DNA of 64,000 nucleotides, taken from Blasia pusilla. Lineage: Eukaryota; Marchantiophyta; Marchantiopsida; Blasiales. The notes beneath the pieces were generated by a model. That model ran no database searches, was not told the origin of the DNA, and saw only the letters and a program-made list of their open reading frames with translations. Below are positions 23,287 to 32,429 of this stretch, piece by piece (positions within the stretch are counted from its first letter, which is position 1; each line of letters starts with the position of its first letter). The stretch covers positions 35,898,001 through 35,962,000 of the forward strand of contig CM114273.1 in NCBI GenBank assembly GCA_050084515.1, in the 5' to 3' direction. The position numbers and the translations under genes are program-made.

Positions 23287-23654
23287 TGAAATCCGTGAAA
23301 GACCTACTGTCATAAAACACGTTTACAATCATATACAATCGAGCCAAACCCACTCCACGATGGGAGAATCCAGGTCGAAGCTTGCGGGAAACACCATAGC
23401 CAAGAGCTCTACTCACTACCAAGGCTAACTCCCAACGCAACAGGCTCAACTCAAAGAACTGACTGTTCTTTGAGGGCAAGCCACCTTATATCCTCCAACC
23501 TAAGAGCGGGCCCTACTAGGAAAGTCACCCCCAAATGAGTAATCCCCAATCCTATGTATGGAACCACATCTCTACCAAGCCACTACGGTCCTACATAAGG
23601 AATGGCCTCTACCAGCACACCATACTCTACGACATAATCCGTATGGTCATGACA
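23287..23654 (-). repeat. E2 5' terminal repeat B
   Basis: 368 bp on minus from TGTCATGACC to GGATTTCA. It matches B in the 3' block (14408-14040) with about seven substitutions, almost all transitions, plus one small indel. No A repeat follows; the self-priming site comes directly after it. Confidence 0.88.
23450..23490 (-). promoter_or_regulatory. E2 TATA box and start-site hairpin
   Basis: On minus, TATAAG (23490-23485) is followed 16 nt after its start by CTCAAAGAAC-AGTCA-GTTCTTTGAG (23474-23450), a perfect 10-bp hairpin. A start 29-30 nt after the TATA box puts +1 at about 23461, so the RNA would begin with the second arm. The hairpin is conserved in E3; H2 has a different hairpin in the same place. 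Confidence 0.6.
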
Positions 23655-23658
23655 TCTA
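23655..23658. repeat. target-site duplication TCTA, right copy
   Basis: Directly follows the outer end of E2's 5' B repeat; pairs with 13930-13933. Confidence 0.8.
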
Positions 23659-24485
23659 GCATCGTGTACCATGACTGGATAGCTTGAGCCTTTGTCACCC
23701 CTTGAGTGACGTTGATCAACCGGCACAAGCGAGTGTAAGCCTCACGCAAACTCTCACCTAGGCGCCTCTGGAAGTCGTGGATGCTCCGCAACTTCTCCGT
23801 ACGTACCCTTGGTAGCTCGCCCTCAACTTAGCGGAGAACTCAACCACGGGGTTGAATTTGGGACGAACCCGACTAGACGGTGCAACTGCTCCAGTGCGAG
23901 TGACTCCTCCTAAAACATCACTAGTGGAAGAGGAAGTAGCCTCTCTTGACTCCTCCTCCTCATCTGGGAACGACTCTATCCATGACACATAGTGTGGGTC
24001 ATAGTAGAGTCGCCATGCCTCAATCTCTTGGGCATATTTGTGGGAGAACTCATGGTAATCGTCCATGGGCAACCCCTCTAAATGCTGGAATATACCCTTC
24101 CATTCTCTAAACGGGTTGAACTCTCTAGAGTTCCTAGCCCGTTGTGAGTCACACCAACTCCTAAACTCCGCAATGAAGTTGTGTAGCTCTATAGTGCCTA
24201 CAACACCCGAAAACCTACGTGGTCCTCTACCCCGGTCGTCCATCTCGTATGCCCAACTGGTAGGACCACTCAATGTGTATGGTGGATCACTAACACACTC
24301 CTCTACACGCTCCCCCTCTTCTGAAGATGACACAGAAGGAGATCGAGGTGATCTCTCAAGTGGAGACCCTCGAAACCTCACACCACTTCGGGTAAACCCT
24401 CCAGAGCTACTCTCAGGTCCACTACCTCGCCTCTCAAAATCCCGAAACCTTGCCTCGCCCCCCTCTCACACGATCACTCCCAGAA
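23655..24485 (-). pseudogene. H1 gag, N-terminal half
   Basis: Reads GGFTRSGVRFRGSPLERS, an acidic stretch, SGPTSWAYEMDDRGRGPRRF, VGTIELHNFIAEFRSWCD, IFQHLEGLPMDDYHEFSH, EIEAWRLYYDP, RPKFNPVVEFSAKLR, then LGESLREAYTRLCRL and SWYTMLD, where E2 interrupts it. The same core occurs in E2 gag and in the fragment at 58.2-58.9 kb. It breaks off at about 24485 against E3. Confidence 0.8.
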
Positions 24486-25634
24486 GAACTATCAGGGAGT
24501 GAAGACAGAGAAGTTGAGGAGTCTCCACGAATTTGAGCGAAAGACTGGTGAGAGTCTTCCTAAGGCATACAATCGTATGCGACGCTTGATTTCACTTACC
24601 TAGGGTGTGACTGAGGCTTAGGCAGTCCAATTTTGGTATGGGATCTTGGATAGAGAGTTGCGCCGCAGGGTACGTGATGCTACTCTTATGAGTGATGATT
24701 CACCCACATTGACCCATGTGTTTGCTCTATCTGAGAAGATTGAGCTTAACATGTTGGAGGAGAGAGTGGTGACATCCACATTCAGTAGGGATACAACAAC
24801 TACTTCTCGTGTTGAGCAATCTAACTCATAGTCTCGTAGTAGTGGTGGTGGTAGTAGTAGTGGGAGTCGTGGGGGGTACACGGGACCTCAGTCAAGTCCT
24901 AGAGGGACATTTGTGCAGAGACCATTGCCTTCATTTGCTGCCCCGCAGCAAGGACAGTCATGTTGGACATGTGGAGGTGATCATGTTAGGAAGTTTTGTC
25001 CCCAAGAGGATGGGAGACGGACTTTGGGGATGGGCCTCAGTCGGCCCAAACTCAGTGTGATCATTGCGGGAGACCATGTCATCCTCGAGAGCGTTGCTTT
25101 GATCTTCATCCAGAGTTGAGATCACGCCGCGACCGTGGTGGAATAGCTCTGAGAGGCCAAGGTGGTAGGGGTGGTAGGGGTAGTAGAGGTGGACTAGTGG
25201 TTGGAGAGCCTACGGTGGCTACCCCTACCACTACGACAGAGCCAGCTATGGCTGCCAGGATTGAGCAGTTGGAGCAAAAGTTGGCTACTATGGCTGGTAT
25301 CCATAAGATAGAGCAAAGTTCGGGAGCAGGGGCTTCCACCTCTTATGGAGGGGATGATCTCTCTTATATGGCGAGTGCAGCACAGGTTGAGGCATCATCT
25401 ATAGTTACGAGAGGAGCCACTCGAGCGTCAGAGCCACATGGTGCTACTGTGGAGTTGGATCCACAGAGGGGTGAGGCTGGGAGGCAGGCTAGGCTTCCCC
25501 AGTCATTCTTGTTGTCTGAGGTGCTTAGGACTCCATCCATGGTTCCTACGCAGCCTATTGAGCCTACAGTGGGGACTGAGGCATCTACATCGCGTGTAGT
25601 AGACACGGATGCAGCATCTAGTGCAGTATTGTAG
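24486..25634 (+). pseudogene. E3 gag, C-terminal part
   Basis: Begins at NYQGVKTEKLR and continues FWYGILDRELRRRVRDATLM, LSEKIELNMLEERVVTSTFS and a Ser/Gly tract. A first zinc knuckle follows (C-WT-C-GGD-H-VRKF-C, near 24964), then a classical second knuckle C-DH-C-GRPC-H-PRER-C followed by FDLHPELR (about 25050-25120). The tail is Gly/Arg-rich (GRGGRGSRGG) with a coiled coil RIEQLEQKLATMAG. Stops occur at TTTCACTTACCTAG and after the Ser tract. Confidence 0.82.
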
Positions 25635-26302
25635 ATGGCAACTTCAGTGTTGGGATCCCCATTGTTTTCGGCCACAGAGCTAATGGCTTTAGGAGTTTAC
25701 TTAGCTCCTGTATTTCAGCTAGCAGCCATGTTGTGTGAACATGGGGGTGTTACTGCTACACATACTGAGATGGATGAGGCTGTTGCGGTGGAGCGACCCT
25801 CTATGTCAGGTGTAGTATCGAGTACCAGTGCTACTTGGCAGGCAGCATCGGCGAAGATGGATGCATTACCAGCCCGGCCAGCCATTGATCGTGAGAGGCT
25901 TACACCTGGTGTATGTATGTTGGACAACCGGAGTGGGATATTCTGATTGGTGAGTCCTACAAGACAGGTGTATAGACCAGATAGAGTCTTGTTAGACTCT
26001 GGTGCTCAACCTTTGATGTTGGGAAAGGCGGCATGTATTGGTTTGGGTATTCGGAGGTCAGAGCTTGAGCCTTGCCCAGTCCAGATTCAAACATCACTTG
26101 GAGGAGCCAATGATAGGTCTCAATTCATGACACGAGAGAAGTTTTTTGTACAGTCGAGACCAGATCATGGTTGGGAGTACTCATGGTTGGGAGTACTTGC
26201 AGTGGTCACATCAGCCGAGTCGTATGATGTACTAGTTGGAGGAGCAATATTGTACCCGATGGGTTTTCAGATGGACTCTTTGGATGAGACAAAGATCTTA
26301 TA
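25635..26302 (+). pseudogene. E3 linker and retropepsin
   Basis: The linker FSATELMALGVYLAPVFQL is followed, after one stop at 25944, by the protease: YRPDRVLLDSGAQPLMLGKA with the catalytic DSG intact, IQTSLGGANDRSQFMTREK, then SAESYDVLVGGAILYPMGF. This is the only copy in the window with an intact protease active site. A 15-bp direct duplication lies near 26170-26200 (GGTTGGGAGTACT twice). Confidence 0.82.
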
Positions 26303-27926
26303 GATCTGGTTGGCGATCCTGGGATGGACGTATGAGCCAGGTTCCTGTGAGATTTATTTATGGGGCTCGACCAGGAGGGTCTTCCCCAACAGTGTTAGCA
26401 TCTGTGGCTGGTTTTAGTGGAGTAGTCACTTGGCCAGGAGACTTTTTGGAGGGTAATCTTTCTGCTATGGATTCTCCTGTGCATGAGGAGGTCCATAGTT
26501 TTGCAGCAGTGGCATCCTCATCGTTGGATGTGCCACTTTGGAGTTCAGGCGGTGTACTACGGCAAGAGGCTGATCGCCTAGTGCAGGAGGCTTGGTGTGA
26601 GGCTGTTATATCTCACGAGGAAGAGGAGGCCCCACGGCGGACTCCTACTTCTGGTCCAATTGGGTTATCCCCTTTGGATACTACACCCATTGTATGGCAA
26701 TATCCGTCGGAGGGCATTTGTGTGTTAGCTCTCTTTGGTGGGATTAGCACTGGTTTGGTTGCAGTGTTGCAGGCCGGTATTCCCGTGCGGAGATACGTGT
26801 ATGTGGAGCAAGATGAGACGGCCCAGAGAGTCTCATCCCGACATATCGGTCCGTTGATGTAGAGATATCCTGAGTTGTTGCCGCCATCAGCTATTCGTGG
26901 GTACCAGCGTGCTTTTCCGTCACACATTGCATTGTTGGGGACGCATGACCTTGAGAGGGTTGGTCCTGTGGATTTGGTGAGTGTTGGATGGCTATGTCAG
27001 GGTCATACACGTGCTAGTCGTGGTGAGGGATTACACGACCCTAGGTCTCGATTATTTTGGGAGATGTTACGGGTGTTATGACATCTTTAGGTTCATCAGG
27101 CACGTGCTCCAGCTTACATTCAGGAGAATGTTCCATTGTTGGGTTACACTCGGACCCGTATGATGGCGAGTGTTCATGAGGTGCGGTCTTGGATTGGACC
27201 AGCAGTGTTGTTGGATGCAGCGCGAGTTGGCTTGCGTGCACATCGTCCACGCTTGTGGTGGACAAACTTGTTGCCTAGGGAGGTTCTACGTTGAGCATAT
27301 GATGCAGTGCAGCGGGATCCTTGCCTTACAGTGGATAGTATCTTGGATACTGGGAGACTTTCTCAGGTGGTGAGGGTTATCGATCGGTCACCCATGGCAG
27401 TGGTGAACCGTGTGGGGTGGTGAACCGTGTGGGCGAGCCTAGGATGACACTACCCACATTTGTGAGTTTTCCCTCGTCACATGCCTACAGGGAAGGCGGT
27501 CCCGGGCTTGTATGGGATTCTCATGTGCGATAGTTGGTGGAGCCTAACGCTGATGAGAGAGAGCGTGCGATGGGATTTGCTACTAGTGTGAGAGCGGTTG
27601 CTTCCATTTCTGAGGCTTCACGATGTCATGTGTTGGGTCAGGCCATGGACCTGAATTGTTTGACCTGGATTTTGAGTCTTGGGATGGCCGAGCAGTGTCG
27701 ACTTTGGACTATGTCTATGGGTCTTCCACCCCTTGTGATGAGCTCGATGGCTATCGTGACGGTAGAGACATCGGCTGGGGGCGAGGAGAATAGTATTTTG
27801 CATCCTTGGAGTAAGTGGGATGTAATGGCTGGGCATGTGGAGTTGGTTTCTCATGCTAGTGGAGGAGTTATTTGCTCAGATGATGGTGTAGCTAAGGGTG
27901 TACCATCTTGTGAGGGGGTTGCCTAG
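26236..27926 (+). pseudogene. E3 DNMT3/DRM-like cytosine-5 DNA methyltransferase
   Basis: The longest-running copy. An N-terminal extension (26236-26680) has no fold I recognise. Motif I: GICVLALFGGISTGLVAVL (26714-26770; LD has become LA), motif II-like RYVYVEQDETAQ. Motif IV: VDLVSVGWLCQGHT (26971-27009), where the usual PC has become LC but Cys is kept. Then SRLFWEMLRVL; motif VI Glu-Asn-Val at 27124-27132; motif VIII GLRAHRPRLWWTN (27230-27270, another frame). Motifs IX/X: DERERAMGF and RCHVLGQAMDLNCLTWIL (27540-27680). Order and motif X match DNMT3/DRM. Confidence 0.8.
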
Positions 27927-28840
27927 CATCCAAGTGAGGGAACGGCGTATGCGTTTCTTGATAGAGTGCTTAGTCATTTTGGTGCACCAGCTGAAGTGCT
28001 GACCGACCAAGGTACAGAGTTTCAGGTCTTGTGTGACAAGGCATTGATTGATCATCGGACCACGTCTCGAGATCATCCACAGGCGGATGGTTTGGCTGAG
28101 CGTGTGGTTCAGACGGTGAAGAGGGCATTGCGCAAGTATGGTCTACAGAAGGGGCATCTTGGAGACTGGGATATTCAGTTGGCATGGTTAGCCATGGGGT
28201 ATAGGTTTAGTCGCCAAGCATCCTTGGCTTCCTTCTCACCTTATTTTCTGTTATACGGCCGATATCCAGACTTTCCAGCCGTAATTCGTTGGGAGTCTAG
28301 TGAGGTGGTGAACCTTGATGACCCAGAGATGTGGATGAGAGTGTGTTCTCAGCGGGCAGAGCTCTTTCGGAGAGTTATGCCAACAGCCTTTGAGAATCTT
28401 GCCATTGCTCAACACAGGGATACGTTGCGGTATGCAACCATTCGGGGTGGAGGTTATCGACCATCGATTCATAGGTTCCATGTGGGGGACTATGTCTATT
28501 TGCAGCAAATTGCACCAACAACGTTGGATGTGACGGCAGGCCGCACTATTTTACGAGTGCGCGAGGTGTTAGCTTATGGAGTTCTCATGTTGGAGGGTCA
28601 TGATGGAGTTGTTTGGAAGGACCATATGCGTAATTGCACGCCATGTCATATTCCAAATGTGGATGGTACTGTTGATCCAAGCTTAGCCATGATACGTGGT
28701 AGCTTGAGGTGCATGTTGTGTGGGTCTGCTCGTAACGCGCTCGTATGTTGGTGTGTGATTGGTGTTCTAGGGGTTGGCACATGATGCGTTTGACTCCACG
28801 TATGGATGTTGTTCCTACTGGAAGGTGGGTTTGTCCTTGA
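27927..28840 (+). pseudogene. E3 integrase (from mid-core) and PHD finger
   Basis: Starts abruptly at EGTAYAFLDRVLSHFGAP, followed by VLTDQGTEF (second Asp), HPQADGLAERVVQTVK (Glu), LAWLAMGYRFSRQ, FSPYFLLYGRYPDF, FHVGDYVYLQQIAPTTLDV and the PHD finger (28710-28840). The PHD finger begins CMLCGSA, is frameshifted after the first Cys pair, and ends WVCP-stop, losing the last Cys. The first catalytic Asp and the zinc-binding domain are missing because of the deletion. Confidence 0.85.
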
Positions 28841-29022
28841 TGTACTTAGGAGAGGTAGATGACTTGATCTTTGCATGATATGGATTACAGATGTGCGACT
28901 AACGATGGGGCAACCTAGCACCCGGCCTTCTGATCCATGCACCCATGAAGGTATATAACATGTAGTAGATGTATAGGGCTACTTGGGAGTTAGAGGGACC
29001 TAACTGCCAGTTAGAGGGGCGA

Positions 29023-29605
29023 GTTGTGGTACACTTGTGTTTGTGGATGCTCTCGTCTATGTTATGTAGGTATGTGAGTATGGTATATCAGCGATGTATG
29101 TTGTATGACCATGTGGATTCGCACGACAGCTGTCATGACCATACGGATTATGTCGTAGAGTATAGTATGCTAGTAGAGGCCATACCTTATGTAGGGCCGT
29201 AGTGTCTAGGTAGAGATGCGGTTTCATACATAGGGTTGGGGGTTACTCAGTTGAGGGTGACTTTTCCAGTAGGGCCCGCTCTTAGGCTAGAGGATATAGT
29301 GTGGAGTGTTCTCAAAGAACAGTTAGTTCTTTGAGTTGAGCCTATTGCGTTGGGAGTTACCCTTGGTAGTGAGTAGAGCTCTTGGCTATGGTGGTTCTCC
29401 CAAGCTTTGACCTGGATTCTCCCATCGTGGAGTGGGTTTGGCTCAATTGTATGTGATTCTGTGCGTGTTTCATGATAGTAGGTCTTTCACGGATTTCAAG
29501 TTATGGTACACTTGTGTTTGTGGATGCTCTCGTCTATGTTATGTAGGTATGTGAGTATGGTATGTCAGCGATGTATGTTGTATGACGATGTGGATTCGCA
29601 CGACA
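29023..29605 (+). repeat. E3 3' terminal block A-B-A'
   Basis: A 29023-29128 (106 bp), 2-nt spacer GC, B 29131-29499 (369 bp), A' 29500-29605 (106 bp). A polypurine tract TTAGAGGGGCGA (29011-29022) precedes A. The A/B junction reads GACA-GC-TGTC, a perfect 10-bp palindrome. Lengths equal those of E2 exactly. B carries the same TATA-like GATATAG and CTCAAAGAAC/GTTCTTTGAG hairpin. Confidence 0.87.
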
Positions 29606-30180
29606 AGTGATGGATAGGATTTTGGCTGGCTTGGATTTTGTACGATGTTACATAGATGATATTCTTATCTTCAATTTCACGGTTGAGGAGCATAGGGTTT
29701 AGGGAGAGGTTTCGTCGATTGCAGTTACATGGACTAAAGTTACATCCAGGAAAGTGCATGGCTGGCTTGGATTTTGTACGGTGTTACATAGATGATATTC
29801 TTATCTTCAATTCCATGGTTGAGGAGCATGAGCGACACTTGGAGGAGGTATTTCGGCGATTGCAGTTACATGGACCGAAGTTACATCCAGGAAAGTGCAT
29901 GGCTGGCTTGGATTTTGTACAGTGTTACATAGATGATATTCTTATCTTCAATTCCACGGTTGAGGAGCATGAGCGATACCTAGAGGAGGTGTTTCGGCGA
30001 TTGTAGTTACATGGACTGAAGTTACATCCAGGAAAGTGTAGATTCTTTTAGGAGCAGATTGAGTACTTGGGACACACCATATACCGAGTGGGTTAGGTGT
30101 TCATCAAACAAAGATGGAGGCTATTGCGCAGATTCCACGCCCTACAGATGTGAGTTGAGTCCGAGCGTTTCTGGGACTGG
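29606..30180 (+). pseudogene. H2 reverse transcriptase palm, with internal triplication
   Basis: Reads VMDRILAGLDFVRCYIDDILIF, then three near-copies of a 47-codon block each with CYIDDILIF, EEHER, LQLHG-KLHPGKC. It then continues FEYLG-like into RVRAF and LGLANFYRRYIKGFSA. Only one block exists in other copies. Stops are present (FF-stop-EQIEYLG). Fingers and upstream RT are missing. Confidence 0.82.
29622..30039 (+). repeat. 141-bp tandem triplication in RT
   Basis: Unit starts at 29622, 29758 and 29899. The last two units are exactly 141 bp apart, and the first lacks 5 bp. Each unit spans the YIDD motif to HPGKC. 141 is a multiple of three, so the last two units stay in frame. Confidence 0.9.
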
Positions 30181-30722
30181 CGAACTTCTATCGACGGTAT
30201 ATCAAGGGTTTTAGTGCGATCGCAAAGTCTTTGACCTTGCTGACGAGACTTCATCAGGTTTGGTTGTGGGGAGATGATCAAGAGCAAGCATTTCATCAGG
30301 AGCAAGCATGATCATCTCACCACCATTTCAAGAGACCGATTAGGGATCGCCCATTCCAATTACATACGGATTGGAGCATCTTGGATCTAGGAGCCATGCT
30401 TACTTAGAGGGATGACGAGGAGAGGGAGTTCATTGTGGCTTTTGCAAGCTGATCAAACAACATTGCAGAGGCAAAGTACATCTCCTACGAGGGAGAGTGC
30501 TTGGTTGCAGTGTGGGTCGTGGCATATTTCAGGTGCTATTTATTCGGCAATCCTTTCACACTTATCACTGATCATCAGCTGTTGAGGTGGTTGATGGAGT
30601 CCAAAAAGCTTACGAGAAAGCTTGCCACGTGGGATCTATTACTACAAGAGTATGGGTTTTAGGTGGTTCACACGCAAGGTCGGCTAAACCAAGAAGCAAA
30701 TGGGTTGAGTCGTAATCCATGT
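30180..30722 (+). pseudogene. H2 RNase H
   Basis: FQLHTDWSILDLGAML (first Asp), REFIVAFAS, YISYEGECLVAVWVVAYF (Glu), FTLITDHQLLRWLMESKKL (Asp), KLATWDLLLQEYGF, then VVHTQGRLNQEANGLSRNP (last acidic position reads Asn in place of ADALSR). RNase H removes the RNA strand during cDNA synthesis. Stops occur at least three times. A local duplication of GAGCAAGCA-CATCAG occurs near 30280-30310. Confidence 0.82.
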
Positions 30723-31152
30723 ACGAGTTATAGAGACGATACAAGAGCTCGATGGCATAGAGAGAATGATGAGAAGATGGTGCCCAATTGGCATGCATCT
30801 GCCTATCTTTGTTGGTTGACTATAGAAGGTCAGCCGCACGTGGTGATTCCACTGGTGGGGTTGGATGATGAGTCTTTGGATCCGGAGGTCAATGAGGAGG
30901 CGACAGGTGGTTGTGATATCCATGATGACGTGGAGGTGGTGGAGTTCTTGCGTACTGGCGTCATATCAAGAACAGTGAGTGCTAGGGAGCGGGATCGGAT
31001 CCTAAAGAGAGCCAGGAGGCTCAAGTGGGAGGGGACTCATATTTTGCGGGTATGGGGAGATGGTAGGATATGAGTGGTACCTCATCCTTCCCAGCAAGCA
31101 CGTGAAGTGCAACATGCCCATAAGGAGTTGGGGCATTTTGGAGTAAAGCGTT
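30723..31152 (+). pseudogene. H2 linker and integrase zinc-domain start
   Basis: Acidic linker, then SARERDRILKRARRLKWEGT, HILRVWGDGRI-stop, VVPHPSQ, HAHKELGHFGVKR: the first half of the HHCC domain. The family sequence is then lost at about 31152 and resumes at 32430 with the YWWRGMH block. Confidence 0.8.
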
Positions 31153-32428
31153 GTCATGTCGAGAGCATTTCTTCGAGTAAAGGCGGACCTTCTAGCAGCA
31201 GCAGATGTGGTTGATGCAAGTCGAACTCAAACTATAAGAATTTCTCCTTTTTTAGTATAGAATGATCATGTAAACCCTCCAGAACAGAAATAACGAATGG
31301 TAGTGCCGAGACGATCACTTCTTCATAACATGGAATCCCAAAATTCCTAACTTTGAAGTCCTTGTAAACTACTTTACATTTGTACACAAGAAAAATAGCA
31401 CAACTAGTGTTAAACCCTACTCAAGCAGGCCTATTGATGTCCATGGACAACTATATAAGGACATACAAAGTGCAATCTCATGTCCTTCCGTACTTGACTA
31501 TAGGAAAAATCATTGGAGTTGGAGATTGCATGACTTGGTTCATGAACGTGTCCCCAAAGTGATAAACTAGATAGCAAGTGAACGAGTGCCTATCTACAAA
31601 GAGAATCTTGACGTGGTACGGGTTAAGGAAAGGAAAATCCGGCACAACTTGTGCTCCACTCCTATGCATACTTGACAAACATCCTCTATTCTACTCTCCT
31701 CTAGAATGGGATTTGGTAGAGTTGCTCTCCCAAGAGGGGTAATCCATTCTCATTGGGAAAATAACAAGCCAAACCATCCTCTATTTCTAGTATAACTAAA
31801 CTCATCTAAGGTGACAATTCTCTCATCTCCACACATACCACACTCTAGAAACCTCTTAAAGAATAAACCAAGGTCAAGTTACTCTCCCAAGAAGGATAAT
31901 CCACTCTTATTAGAAGAGCAAGAAATCCCAAAGTCATACACTCAAGAGTGACACAAGAGACTCAAGATGTGAAGTAGAAGGTGATAAACCCTTGAAGGTC
32001 CCCCCTCTTTATATACTCACAAGGGATCCACAAGAGTACGAAATAGAGCTAATCTTATCTTGTGCCACATGGCTTCCTCTCAAGGCTTAGCCAATCATAT
32101 TTTGACACAAGTAGATTATCTCTTATCTCTTCCAAAATATCCTCCTTTACTCTCTTCATATCTTCCAAACTACCCCACCAACCCTAGCCATCAACCAAGA
32201 CTACTTTTGCTTTTTTTTCATTAAAACACCAACCCCACTACTTTACTTTTCTAATCCCATCTTTTATTTATTATCTCTTTTCCTAAAGTTGGGCCTGCGC
32301 AAATGAGTCATCCTAAAGAGGTTTAAACATGGGAATTTCATTTTCCTAGGCTAATTTACTTAATACTAATAAATATTTCTCTAACACCTAATGATCGAGG
32401 AGTGTACATGGTGGGTGATTTTACTATA
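31153..32428. mobile_element. about 1.27-kb insertion in H2 integrase, possibly a solo LTR
   Basis: Interrupts the integrase zinc domain. On minus it contains TGTTAGAGAAATATT (from 32376), a good TATATAAAG box near 32010-32025, and no long open frame. These fit a copia-like LTR read on minus, but the far end and a target duplication are not clear. The left 60 bp (31153-31210) may be a separate piece. Confidence 0.4.
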
Positions 32429-32429
32429 C

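Larger units (their letters stand above)
13934..23654 (-). mobile_element. E2: near-complete Ty3/gypsy element with methyltransferase, PHD and split repeats
   Basis: A 9.7-kb insertion read on minus: B (23654-23287), self-priming site, 5' leader, gag, protease, DNMT3/DRM-like methyltransferase, RT, RNase H, integrase, PHD finger, polypurine tract, then A-B-A' (14521-13934). It is bounded by TCTA on both sides and begins TGTC, ends GACA. It sits in the gag of H1, whose frame is restored when E2 is removed. The two B copies are about 98 percent identical by eye, so it is fairly young, yet all its frames already contain stops. Confidence 0.88.
9403..24485 (-). mobile_element. H1: truncated Ty3/gypsy element with methyltransferase, split by E2
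   Basis: H1 reads on minus from gag (24485-23655), across the E2 insertion, then rest of gag (13932-12752), protease (about 12600-12190), methyltransferase (12128-10654), reverse transcriptase and the start of RNase H (10675-9403), where it stops abruptly. Integrase, PHD finger and 3' repeats are absent. At the 5' side it breaks inside gag at about 24485 against E3 on the other strand. Removing E2 and one copy of TCTA joins the gag reading frame without loss. Stops and frameshifts occur throughout, so it is dead. Confidence 0.85.
24486..29605 (+). mobile_element. E3: 5'-truncated, internally deleted copy of the methyltransferase/PHD family
   Basis: Plus strand: gag from its middle (24486), protease, methyltransferase, then a deletion that joins the RT linker to the middle of integrase at about 27930, PHD finger, polypurine tract and A-B-A' (29023-29605). 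It ends GACA exactly where the RT of H2 begins. No 5' repeat survives. It is closer to E2 than H2 is, judged by B and A. Confidence 0.85.
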
